A stretch of 64,000 bases of DNA, taken from NCBI RefSeq assembly GCF_947499215.1, contig NZ_CANMNI010000001.1, positions 1,755,523 to 1,819,522 of the forward strand, written 5' to 3'. This DNA is from an uncultured Pontibacter sp. GTDB lineage: Bacteria > Bacteroidota > Bacteroidia > Cytophagales > Hymenobacteraceae. The notes beneath the pieces are model-generated. The model was given only the letters and a program-made list of their open reading frames with translations, did not search any database and was not told where the DNA came from. Positions 34,725-43,001 of the stretch are shown here, piece after piece; the first letter of the stretch is position 1, and the number at the start of each line of letters is the position of its first letter. The position numbers and the translations under genes were made by a program.

Positions 34725-36491
34725 ATGACCCGATTCAGAAACATTGTTCTCGCCACCTGCTGCCTTGCCTTGGTTGCCACCGGCGAAAGCCAAGCGCAGT
34801 CTAAGAAAAAGAAGGCCAAGGCTAAGAGTGAGGCGGCGCAGGTAGCGGCACCCACTCCGCAGCCCGAGCCTACCGAGCAGGAAAAGCAGTTGAGCGAAGC
34901 ATTGTTTCTGGACGGCATGAAATATTTTATGTTGGAAGACTACAAGCAAGCGCTCAGTCAGTTCCAGAAGGCATATACCGTTACCCCTAACAATGCAGCG
35001 CTGAATTTTAAGCTGGCCGAAACCCACCTGCTGCTTGAAAATCCACAGGCAGGGCTTTCTTTTGCCAAGGCCGCCATCGCACAGGATCCAAAGAACGCTT
35101 ACTATTATCTGATACTGGCGCAACTGCATACTGAACAAAAGCAGTATACCGAAGCAGCTCAGGTATATAACGACCTGATGCGCAACGTGCCGGACACGGA
35201 GCAGTACCTGTTCAATTTGGCGGATCTATACCTTTCGCAGTCCAAGTACGATGATGCGCTCAAAACTTATGACCGCATCGAGAAAAAATACGGGGTGCTG
35301 GAGCAACTCTCCATGAACCGGCAGCAGATATACCTGCGCCAGAAGAACATCGGCAAAGCCATAGCCGAAGGAGAGAAACTGATCGCCACCAATCCAACTG
35401 AGATTCGCTATCTGCTAGCGCAGGCCGAGCTGTACAACGCCAGCAAGAAGCCTGATACGGCGATTGAAACCATCAACCGTGCGCTGCGCATAGAGCCGAA
35501 CAATCCATTTGCACGCCTGATGCTCTCCGATCTGCATCGTCAGAAAGGTGAACTGACTGAATCTGAAGAACAGGTAAAAATTGCTTTCGCCAGTACCGAT
35601 CTGGACATCGACACCAAGGTGCGCATACTAGTGGACTTCATCCGCCAGATGCCCAACCCGGCTATAGAGGATATAGCACTGGAACTGGCTGACCTGACTA
35701 TAGCGTCGCACCCTGAGGAGGCCAAGGCCTACGCAGTAGCCGGCGACCTGCAAACCATAACAGGCAAAAAGGAAACAGCCCGAGGCAACTACCTGAAAGC
35801 CGTAAAATTAGATGATTCGCATTTTAAGATCTGGCAGCAGATTGTGCTGCTTGACGCCGAACTGGGAGAGTCTGCCGATTTGGTTAAACATTCAGAGGAG
35901 GCACTGGAGCTATTCCCGAACCAAGCAGTGTTTTGGTTCTACAACGGAACCGGCCACTTAATTGAGAAAAACTTCGACAGGGCCGTGAAATCATTGGAGC
36001 ATGGCAAGCGCCTATCGGCCAGTGAGCCGGAACTGATTGCGCAGTTCAATGCCCAGTTGGGTGATGGGTACAACTCTCTGAAAGAATACAAAAAGTCAGA
36101 CGAAGCCTACGAAGAGGTACTGACGCATGACCCTGATAATGAGCATGTGCTCAACAACTACAGCTACTTTCTGTCGTTGCGCGGGGAACAGCTGCCTAAA
36201 GCAAAAGCCATGGCCAAACGCCTAGTAGATCGTCACCCGGACAATCCAACTTATCTAGATACCTACGCTTGGGTTCTCTACAAGATGGAAGACTACAACG
36301 GGGCGCTAACTTATTTGGAGCGGGCTATTGCCTTTTCAGAGGAAGCCACCATTGTAGAGCACTATGGCGATGTCTTGTTTAAGCTAGGAAAACGTGATGA
36401 GGCTGTCAGACAGTGGCAAAAGGCGAAGCTCAAAGGTGAGGCTTCCGCTTTTATCGACAGAAAAATAAAAGAACAAAAACTTTATGAATAA
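34725..36491 (+). CDS. Secreted TPR-repeat protein
   Basis: A 588-residue exported protein (signal IVLATCCLALVATGESQAQ), with a lysine-rich stretch and a Pro-rich linker, then about ten tetratricopeptide repeats from residue 60 to the end (for example ALNFKLAETHLLLENPQAG and YLDTYAWVLYKMEDYNGAL). Such proteins act as periplasmic scaffolds. It starts 14 bp after the nucleotidyltransferase and overlaps the next lipoprotein gene by 8 bp, so the three genes are likely co-transcribed. Confidence 0.85.
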   Translation: MTRFRNIVLATCCLALVATGESQAQSKKKKAKAKSEAAQVAAPTPQPEPTEQEKQLSEALFLDGMKYFMLEDYKQALSQFQKAYTVTPNNAALNFKLAETHLLLENPQAGLSFAKAAIAQDPKNAYYYLILAQLHTEQKQYTEAAQVYNDLMRNVPDTEQYLFNLADLYLSQSKYDDALKTYDRIEKKYGVLEQLSMNRQQIYLRQKNIGKAIAEGEKLIATNPTEIRYLLAQAELYNASKKPDTAIETINRALRIEPNNPFARLMLSDLHRQKGELTESEEQVKIAFASTDLDIDTKVRILVDFIRQMPNPAIEDIALELADLTIASHPEEAKAYAVAGDLQTITGKKETARGNYLKAVKLDDSHFKIWQQIVLLDAELGESADLVKHSEEALELFPNQAVFWFYNGTGHLIEKNFDRAVKSLEHGKRLSASEPELIAQFNAQLGDGYNSLKEYKKSDEAYEEVLTHDPDNEHVLNNYSYFLSLRGEQLPKAKAMAKRLVDRHPDNPTYLDTYAWVLYKMEDYNGALTYLERAIAFSEEATIVEHYGDVLFKLGKRDEAVRQWQKAKLKGEASAFIDRKIKEQKLYE

Positions 36492-37227
36492 ACAGCTCCT
36501 GCTTTGCCTGCTGGGCATGCTCCTGTTTTCTGCGTGTAAAAAAGAAACCATCCCTTCTGCCGCCTCCACTACTAACGAAACTGTCGGCAACGTTACTGTC
36601 CAAAATCTGGAATTTACTTACCTGAATGCTCGAGGCCAACTCAAGCTGGAGGACAAAGGCGAAACTACCTCGTCCGGATATGCCCTGCGTATGAAAAAAG
36701 ACAGCATCATCTGGGTATCAGTTCTGCCTGGGCTAGGCATAGAGGCCGCCCGTTTCAAGATGACGCCGGACTCCGTGTATGTGATGAACCGTATTCACAA
36801 AGAATACACCGCTACCACTTACGAATTCCTGAGCAGTCGTTTTAACGTAGACCTTAATTTCGAAGTGGTGCAGGCCATCCTGCTCGGCAACTACCAAGCC
36901 AATGGTTCTGAAAAGGCCACCACCCAAGGTCAGATGCAGCATGTGCAACAGCTTCGCGAAAATCTGCTGTTCGACTACTTCATCAGCGACCAAAACCTTA
37001 AGCTGCAGCAACTCAACGTAAAAGACCAAGGCAGCGGCAATAGCATTACGGTGCAGTACAACAGTTTTCAGCCAATCGGAAAAGTGCCTTTCGCGCACGA
37101 ACTGGTTGCTCAAGTGCTACAGGCCGGCCAAGTTTCCGACTTCAGTCTGAACCATAGCAAAGTGGTTGTTTCTGATGAGGTGCTGGAGTTTCCTTTCGGC
37201 ATTCCTTCTGGTTACAAGCGCCTTTAG
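36484..37227 (+). CDS. DUF4292 lipoprotein
   Basis: A 247-residue lipoprotein (LLCLLGMLLFSAC signal). The mature part matches the DUF4292 type: FTYLNARGQLKLED, then RMKKDSIIWVSVLPGLGIEAARFKMTPDSVYVMNR and a C-terminal LNHSKVVVSDEVLEFPFGIPSGYKRL. The fold is thought to be LolA/LolB-like, so a lipid or lipoprotein carrier role is plausible but unproven. The TPR-DUF4292-EnvC order is conserved in Bacteroidota. Confidence 0.88.
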   Translation: MNKQLLLCLLGMLLFSACKKETIPSAASTTNETVGNVTVQNLEFTYLNARGQLKLEDKGETTSSGYALRMKKDSIIWVSVLPGLGIEAARFKMTPDSVYVMNRIHKEYTATTYEFLSSRFNVDLNFEVVQAILLGNYQANGSEKATTQGQMQHVQQLRENLLFDYFISDQNLKLQQLNVKDQGSGNSITVQYNSFQPIGKVPFAHELVAQVLQAGQVSDFSLNHSKVVVSDEVLEFPFGIPSGYKRL

Positions 37228-37312
37228 CCGAATAAAATCCACGGGGTTCTGGTTCCGGCCATTTAGTTTTGCCATATTTGTAGGCTAAGAAGTGTAGTAG
37301 AACCCGTTACTG

Positions 37313-38548
37313 ATGAAGGCCCTTTACAAATCCGCCTTTTTCTTTCTTATCCTGATACTGCCGCTGGCAACGCTCGCCCAAAAACAAAAGTCTAAGGCGC
37401 AGCTCGAGAAGGAAAAAAAGGAAAACCTGAACCGTATTAAAGAAGCAAACCGCATTCTGCAACAGACCAAGGTGCAGAAGGAGGCTTCTATTGGCCAACT
37501 TAACGCTATACAGGAAAAAATAGCAGTACAGAAAGGTGTTATCAATACCATTTCGCGCGAAATACAGCTACTCGAGTCGGGTATGAAGGAGACCGAGGGT
37601 ATAGTGGGTGAACTGCAGTCCGACCTCGAGAACCTGAAAGCAGAGTATGCTACTATGGTATACGCCGCCTCTAAAACCGCCAACAGCTACAACAAACTCA
37701 TGTTCGTGTTTGCGGCCGACTCTTTTAACCAGATGGTGCGCCGCTTGCGCTACCTGCAGCAGTACTCCGAAGCCCGCAAAAAGCAGGTAGAGCAGATCAA
37801 CAAAGTACAGGTTGCTCTCACCGGCCAGTTGCGCACGCTCGAGTCGCAGCGTGAAGAGAAAAGAAGCCTGCTAGACAAACAGGTGCTCGAGAACAAGAAC
37901 CTGCTTTCGCTACGTTCGCAGCAGGATAGCATGATCCAGAAACTGAGCAAGCAGGAGCAAACACTGAAAAAAGAGGTGGCCCAGCGCCAGCAGGCGATTA
38001 AAAAACTCGACAACCTGATTGCCGACATTGTAAAAGAAGAAATGGCTCGCGCGGCCCGTGAGGCACGTAAAGCAGGCCGAGCCACCAGTGGAAGCGCCAA
38101 TAAGATCACCCTCACCCCAGAGGCGGCGCTCATTTCATCATCGTTTGCCGGTAACCGGGGCCGCTTGGCGTGGCCAGTGGACCGCGGCTTTATCTCACAG
38201 AAGTTCGGCCGACACAACCACCCGGTACTGAAAGGCGTTGTGATCGAGAACCGCGGTATAGACATACAGACGAGCCAAGGGGAGGCAGCCCGAGCTATTT
38301 TTGAAGGCAAGGTGCTTACCGTAGCCAGCGTGCCGGGTATGAACAACATTGTGATGGTTCAGCATGGTGAGTACTTTGTGGTATACGCCAAGCTGCGTAC
38401 GGTCAATGTTAAAGAGGGACAGGATGTGAAGCAGAAGGACGTGATCGGGACGGTGTATACAGATGCGAATGGCACTACAGAGCTTCAGTTCCAAATCTGG
38501 AAAAACAACAACAACCTCAACCCGGAAAGCTGGATCAGGCCAAAGTAA
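37313..38548 (+). CDS. EnvC-like murein hydrolase activator
   Basis: A 411-residue exported protein (signal ending in TLAQ), with long coiled coils in residues 25-245 and a LytM/M23 domain after about residue 280. In the LytM domain the zinc-site histidine before GIDI is replaced (ENRGIDI), and the HxH motif is ELQFQIW, so the peptidase is probably dead, as in E. coli EnvC, which activates amidases at the division site. Expected role: activation of peptidoglycan hydrolases during cell separation. Confidence 0.88.
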   Translation: MKALYKSAFFFLILILPLATLAQKQKSKAQLEKEKKENLNRIKEANRILQQTKVQKEASIGQLNAIQEKIAVQKGVINTISREIQLLESGMKETEGIVGELQSDLENLKAEYATMVYAASKTANSYNKLMFVFAADSFNQMVRRLRYLQQYSEARKKQVEQINKVQVALTGQLRTLESQREEKRSLLDKQVLENKNLLSLRSQQDSMIQKLSKQEQTLKKEVAQRQQAIKKLDNLIADIVKEEMARAAREARKAGRATSGSANKITLTPEAALISSSFAGNRGRLAWPVDRGFISQKFGRHNHPVLKGVVIENRGIDIQTSQGEAARAIFEGKVLTVASVPGMNNIVMVQHGEYFVVYAKLRTVNVKEGQDVKQKDVIGTVYTDANGTTELQFQIWKNNNNLNPESWIRPK

Positions 38549-38570
38549 GTCTCTTGTTATTTCGGTTATC

Positions 38571-38612
38571 AAAAAGAGCAGGCTGCACCTTACGACGCAG
38601 CCTGCTCTTTTT
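38571..38612 (+). terminator. Rho-independent terminator of the EnvC-like gene
   Basis: AAAAAGAGCAGGCTGC pairs perfectly with GCAGCCTGCTCTTTTT around a 10-nt loop. Confidence 0.95.
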
Positions 38613-38683
38613 GATTAATGCCTCTGCCTTAGCTGTTCCCATACCCACTTAGGGCCCATACAGAACCTAAACCCCTATAAAAG

Positions 38684-38708
38684 AAAAAACACCCTACAAA
38701 GCAGGGTG
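38684..38708 (-). terminator. Rho-independent terminator pointing left
   Basis: On the minus strand CACCCT and AGGGTG pair around GCTTTGT, followed by six T. No annotated minus-strand gene ends here, so it suggests an unannotated leftward transcript. Confidence 0.55.
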
Positions 38709-38858
38709 CCTTTCCAAGCTATGAAAACAAACTTAAAATTATATTTATACACTTGCTCCGGTGTAGGAGTGCTGTGTTAAATTTCTAGGATTAAATTACA
38801 ACGTTTTAATGAGACTTGCAAATAGAAGATTAAAAAAACTGAATATTTATTTTATCTC

Positions 38859-38866
38859 TATCTTTG
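38859..38866 (+). promoter_or_regulatory. Possible -7 element inside the gene-free region
   Basis: TATCTTTG followed by CGATT matches TANNTTTG. No TTG at -33. A transcript from here would carry a 440-nt leader to tatA or be a small RNA. Confidence 0.35.
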
Positions 38867-39276
38867 CGATTTGCCTGACAAATCTCTCAGGCTTCTTAGC
38901 CTCATTCGGCTGTATATGGCATATTACAAGTAGCTTGCCAAAAATATAGAAAGAACCAACACACTGATTATCAATACAAAAATCAACAAGAGGTACATGT
39001 ATTTTTCCCTATATTGGAAACTTTTTTTCCATTTTGGGAAAACATCAAAAAAAATCAGTTATTCAATCGCTAACCTACTTAGCTCGCGGCTCAAGTACTA
39101 AAGGGGGGCCTTTGCGCTACTATACGCCACCCATACTACGAAGTTACACCCCATGCGTGCCAATTCAAGAGCCTAGCGACTAAGTTTGTCCTTTTGGTCT
39201 GGAACTGCTTTGCGAACATAATATTCACCCATTAAACTAAAGTGACCAAATGTGGGTTTTATTAAAATATAAGCTT

Positions 39277-39284
39277 TATTTTTG
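39277..39284 (+). promoter_or_regulatory. Probable -7 element of the tatA-tatA2-gatA cluster
   Basis: TATTTTTG matches TANNTTTG and lies 29 bp before the tatA ATG. The upstream spacer is AT-rich but has no clear TTG. Confidence 0.5.
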
Positions 39285-39312
39285 CAGCAATTCATCTTAA
39301 AATTTTAAGACT

Positions 39313-39522
39313 ATGGTACTTACCAACACACTAGCATTTATCCAGAACATTGGGGGCGGTTCGCTTATCCTAATCCTTGTGGTAATTCTGCTTCTTTTTG
39401 GAGCGAAGCGCATTCCAGAGCTTGCAAGAGGTCTGGGCCGTGGTATTCGTGAATTCAAAGATGCCACCAACGAGATCAAAGACGATCTGGAAAAGTCAAC
39501 AAAGGATACTCCTGTAAAGTAA
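39313..39522 (+). CDS. tatA: Twin-arginine translocase TatA-type subunit
   Basis: A 69-residue single-span protein. An N-terminal membrane segment (LILILVVILLLFG) leads through the FGAKRIPELARGLGRGIREFKDA hinge and amphipathic helix into a short charged tail. TatA forms the variable pore that lets folded proteins cross the inner membrane. It is the first of two similar genes in tandem; tatC is not in the window. Confidence 0.93.
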   Translation: MVLTNTLAFIQNIGGGSLILILVVILLLFGAKRIPELARGLGRGIREFKDATNEIKDDLEKSTKDTPVK

Positions 39523-39540
39523 TTCCCGGCATAACGTTCT

Positions 39541-39753
39541 ATGATACTTAGTGCAATTCTCCTCTTCCTGGCAGACCTGGGAGGAGGAGAAATTCTTGTT
39601 GTACTAACCGCAGTACTCCTGCTTTTTGGTGCCGATAAACTCCCTAGCATGGCACGTTCTGCCGGCCGAGGCCTCCGTAGCTTTAACGATGCCAAAAACG
39701 AAATCCAGAACGAGCTTGAGCGTTCCATCAAGGACATAAAAAAGCCTGAATAG
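39541..39753 (+). CDS. Second TatA/TatB-type subunit
   Basis: A 70-residue paralogue of the preceding TatA. It has a membrane segment (ILVVLTAVLLLFG), the hinge FGADKLPSMARSAGRGLRSFNDA and a charged tail. It may serve as TatB or as a second TatA; Bacteroidota often lack a classical long TatB. It starts 18 bp after tatA and ends one base before the start of gatA. Confidence 0.9.
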   Translation: MILSAILLFLADLGGGEILVVLTAVLLLFGADKLPSMARSAGRGLRSFNDAKNEIQNELERSIKDIKKPE

Positions 39754-39754
39754 T

Positions 39755-41191
39755 TTGAAACCATACCATTCGCTTCGTGACATTCGAGCCGACATCGCCT
39801 CCGGGCAGTTGTCGTGCAGACAATTGGTAGAGCACTACCTGTATAATATTAAGCAAAAGCCTGAGTTGAACGCTTTCTTGGAAACGTTTGACAAGGAAGC
39901 GCTGGCCCAAGCCGAAGCCGTTGATAAAAAACTGGCTTCTGGCCATGCTGGCAAACTAGCAGGCATGGTGATCGGTTTGAAAGATGTGCTGGCTTATGAG
40001 GGGCATCACCTGCAGGCGTCGAGCCAAATCCTAAATGGCTTTGAGTCACTTTACACGGCCACTGCCGTGCAGCGCCTGCTTGCTGAGGATGCCATTATCA
40101 TCGGCCGTCAGAACTGTGACGAATTTGCGATGGGAGCTTCCAATGAAAACTCCTCCATGGGTCCTGTACTCAACGCAGATGACTCTACCCGCGTACCGGG
40201 TGGTTCTTCCGGCGGATCGGCGGTAGCCGTGCAGGCTGACCTGTGCCTTGCCTCTATCGGCTCCGATACGGGCGGCTCTGTGCGCCAGCCAGCCTCTTTC
40301 TGCGGCGTGGTGGGACTCAAGCCAACTTATTCGCGCATTTCCCGCTACGGCCTTATCGCCTATGCCTCTTCATTTGACCAAATCGGTGTTCTCTCTAAAA
40401 GCGTAGAAGATGCGGCCCTCTTGTTAGAGGTAATGGCCGGCAGCGACGAGTACGACAGCACCGTGAGCCATCGACCTGTGCCGGCTTACAGCCAGATGCT
40501 GCAGACCGATAAAAAGTACAAAATTGGCTATATCCGCGACTGCTTTGAGAGCGAAGGCTTGGATTCTGAGGTGAAAGAAAGCATCCTCGGTGTAAAAGAC
40601 ATGCTTAAATCTGCCGGCCATGAGGTGGAAGCTGTGGAGTTCCCATATCTGGACTACATGGTGCCTACCTATTATATCCTCACCACGGCGGAGGCTAGTT
40701 CCAACTTGGGCCGCTTTGATGGCGTGAAATACGGTTTCCGCAGCGAAAACGCTACCGACCTGACCTCGCTTTACAAAAAAACGCGTGCTGAGGGCTTTGG
40801 TCCGGAAGTGCAGCGCCGCATTATGCTGGGCACCTTCGTGCTGAGCGCCGACTACTACGACGCCTACTATACTAAGGCACAGCGCGTTCGCCGTCTCATA
40901 AAAGAGAAGACAGATGAGTTGCTACAACATTATGATTTTCTTATATTGCCTACCGCTCCCACTACAGCCTTTAAGCTAGGGGAGAATACGGCGAATCCGT
41001 TGGCCATGTATTTGGCCGACATCTTTACGGTTCAGGCCTCGCTTGCAGGTGTTCCAGCTATTTCTATTCCGGTTGGGCGTGATGCGAACGGCCTTTCCAT
41101 CGGGTTACAGTTAATGACCCGCTCATTTGAGGAGCCGCAATTGCTCGCTTTCTCGAATTACATACTGGACAAGCTAACCGTTGAAGCATAA
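39755..41191 (+). CDS. gatA: Aspartyl/glutamyl-tRNA amidotransferase subunit A
   Basis: A 478-residue amidase-signature enzyme, the glutaminase of GatCAB, which converts Glu-tRNA-Gln (and Asp-tRNA-Asn) to the amidated form. The Ser-cisSer-Lys triad is visible: K76 in IGLKDVL, S151 in PGGSSGG and S175 in TGGSVR. RNCDEFAMGASNENS-type sequence (residues 119-133) is diagnostic for GatA rather than a generic amidase. The start is a TTG at 39755, one base after the tatA2 stop; the next in-frame ATG is too far inside. Confidence 0.94.
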   Translation: MKPYHSLRDIRADIASGQLSCRQLVEHYLYNIKQKPELNAFLETFDKEALAQAEAVDKKLASGHAGKLAGMVIGLKDVLAYEGHHLQASSQILNGFESLYTATAVQRLLAEDAIIIGRQNCDEFAMGASNENSSMGPVLNADDSTRVPGGSSGGSAVAVQADLCLASIGSDTGGSVRQPASFCGVVGLKPTYSRISRYGLIAYASSFDQIGVLSKSVEDAALLLEVMAGSDEYDSTVSHRPVPAYSQMLQTDKKYKIGYIRDCFESEGLDSEVKESILGVKDMLKSAGHEVEAVEFPYLDYMVPTYYILTTAEASSNLGRFDGVKYGFRSENATDLTSLYKKTRAEGFGPEVQRRIMLGTFVLSADYYDAYYTKAQRVRRLIKEKTDELLQHYDFLILPTAPTTAFKLGENTANPLAMYLADIFTVQASLAGVPAISIPVGRDANGLSIGLQLMTRSFEEPQLLAFSNYILDKLTVEA

Positions 41192-41197
41192 ATTATA

Positions 41198-42706
41198 ATG
41201 ACGCACTTTAGACTCTTTACAGTACTTGCAGCACTGGTTGGAAGTATATGGGCAATCCACGCCCAAGCTTCTGACTTTAGTTTCTCGCTCGACAGACTGG
41301 CAACACTGGAGGACTCCCTTAAAAAACCGAAGGCAGACACTACTTTTCTTTCAGAAGAGGAGCTTGCCTTAATGGTGGAGTACATCCCTTACGAGCCGGA
41401 CGAGGTGATCCAAGACAGACTGAGCTGTATAGAGGCCGACATTCCGCTTGTGTTCAACAAGTTTGTGCGCAATCACATCGACTATTTCACGGTTCGTAAC
41501 AGGAAGTACACTCGTACAATGATTTCCCGTGAGAACGTATACTTCCCCATTTATGAGAAGTATCTGAAGAAGTATAACATGCCGCAGGACATTAAGTACC
41601 TCTCCATTGTGGAGTCAGGGCTTAATCCGAAGGCAGCCTCGTGGGCGGGCGCTGTTGGTCCTTGGCAGTTCATCAAGTCAACCGGTAAGGAGTATGGCTT
41701 GAGCCAAGACAACTACATTGATGAGCGCATGGACGTAGAAAAGTCGACAGACGCCGCTATGCGATTCCTAAGTCGTTTGTACCGCTCTTATGGCGACTGG
41801 GAACTGGCAATGGCTGCCTACAACTGCGGCCCGGGCAATGTGAACAAGGCGATCAGAAGAGCAGGTGGTGGCAAAAAGACTTTCTGGGAGATTTACCCCT
41901 ACCTGCCAAGGGAAACCCGCAACTACATACCTTCTATGACGGCAGTAATCTACGCCATGAAGTATGCTCCGGATCACAACATTTTCTCTGACTCGATCCT
42001 ATACGCAGCTGATTATACCCACTTGGAGGTTAACCAAGCGCTGGATCTAAACAAACTAGCCGCCGAGCTGCATGTGGACACACTGGCCCTTTTGGCACTT
42101 AACCCGGAGATCAAACAGGCCAAGCTGCCAGAAAGCACCCGAAATTATAAACTGCGTGTACCTGCGCGCACGGCTGGCCTGCTAGCTGTAGACCAAAGCT
42201 GCATTTTATTGGCAGCCGCCCCTACACTGCCACCTGCCAAACAACCTATACCTACCGAGTCTCCTGTTATGCTGGCTGCTAACACCACTGTTACCAAAGA
42301 CAGCCTGACGCAAAAAACTTACATCGTGCAGCGTGGTGACAACCTGTTTGGCATTGCTCGCAAGTTCGGAGTAAGCGTTGATGATATAAAGGAATGGAAC
42401 CAACTGGCAAGTTCTGATATCAGAATACAGGACAAACTTCTTGTCTGGCAGGCTGCTCCGGAGGCGGCTCCAGTTCTGTTGGCATCTGCTCAAAGCACTA
42501 CTTCTAAGGCTGGCGGCACGCCAACTAAAAAAACTACGCCTGTTCAAAGCAAGATTCAGCAGGAAAAGGTGTACCATGTACAACCGGGCGACACGCTCTG
42601 GACAATTTCCCAACGCCACGAAGGGATGACGGTTGAAAAGATAAAGAAGCTGAACAAACTCAAGAACAGCGCAATTAAGCCGGGCCAGCAGCTCATCCTT
42701 GGATAA
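41198..42706 (+). CDS. MltD-like lytic transglycosylase with two LysM domains
   Basis: A 502-residue exported enzyme (signal ending in IHAQA). The SLT domain spans about residues 115-250: catalytic glutamate in IVESGLNPKA, then GAVGPWQFIKSTG and MAAYNCGPGNV. Two LysM domains follow, about 372-415 (VQRGDNLFGIARKFGV) and 457-501 (VQPGDTLWTISQRHEG), joined by a Ser/Thr/Pro-rich linker. It cleaves murein glycan strands to 1,6-anhydro products. It starts 7 bp after gatA. Confidence 0.93.
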   Translation: MTHFRLFTVLAALVGSIWAIHAQASDFSFSLDRLATLEDSLKKPKADTTFLSEEELALMVEYIPYEPDEVIQDRLSCIEADIPLVFNKFVRNHIDYFTVRNRKYTRTMISRENVYFPIYEKYLKKYNMPQDIKYLSIVESGLNPKAASWAGAVGPWQFIKSTGKEYGLSQDNYIDERMDVEKSTDAAMRFLSRLYRSYGDWELAMAAYNCGPGNVNKAIRRAGGGKKTFWEIYPYLPRETRNYIPSMTAVIYAMKYAPDHNIFSDSILYAADYTHLEVNQALDLNKLAAELHVDTLALLALNPEIKQAKLPESTRNYKLRVPARTAGLLAVDQSCILLAAAPTLPPAKQPIPTESPVMLAANTTVTKDSLTQKTYIVQRGDNLFGIARKFGVSVDDIKEWNQLASSDIRIQDKLLVWQAAPEAAPVLLASAQSTTSKAGGTPTKKTTPVQSKIQQEKVYHVQPGDTLWTISQRHEGMTVEKIKKLNKLKNSAIKPGQQLILG

Positions 42707-42718
42707 GTTGCAGCCAAC

Positions 42719-42760
42719 AAACAACGAAGCACTCTTTCCTCAAGGAGTGCTTCGTTGTTT
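42719..42760 (+). terminator. Rho-independent terminator after mltD
   Basis: AAACAACGAAGCACTC pairs perfectly with GAGTGCTTCGTTGTTT around a 10-nt loop. Confidence 0.93.
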
Positions 42761-42872
42761 TAGATGAAATTGATTTATATGATTATTACTATACTTTACC
42801 GCTTCAAGTGCATCCATCTTCCCTGCCAAATAAAAAACGGAATATTCTGTCACAACTAGAATTACATGCGTG

Positions 42873-42880
42873 TATCTTTG
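42873..42880 (+). promoter_or_regulatory. Probable -7 element of the maeB-ruvA-sprA cluster
   Basis: TATCTTTG matches TANNTTTG, 122 bp before the maeB ATG. No exact TTG at -33. Nothing else in the 295-bp gap stands out. Confidence 0.5.
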
Positions 42881-43001
42881 TCGGTTACGACTTTGATAAA
42901 CCATAAAATCTTATCAAATTGGCTTTTATCTTCATGAGGCAACACATATTGACAAAAGCGTAGCGAAACACTACACCTGATTTAACACAACATCGCATAC
43001 A

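Larger units (their letters stand above)
38613..39312. other. 700-bp gene-free region with RNA-like signals
   Basis: No open frame above 60 codons. It holds a minus-strand terminator (38684-38708), a plus-strand -7-like TATCTTTG (38859-38866), two mutually exclusive hairpins just after it (GCCTGA/TCAGGC at 38872-38891 and AGGCT/AGCCT at 38887-38900), and the tatA -7 element (39277-39284). A 19-codon frame (38721-38780, MKTNLKLYLYTCSGVGVLC) is present without other support. I found no tRNA, SRP RNA or tmRNA feature. Confidence 0.5.

Noticed and set aside
38613-39312. tRNA, SRP RNA, tmRNA or RNase P RNA in the gene-free region
   Set aside because: I found no cloverleaf, no SRP GGAAG loop and no tmRNA tag frame; only generic hairpins and a terminator are visible.
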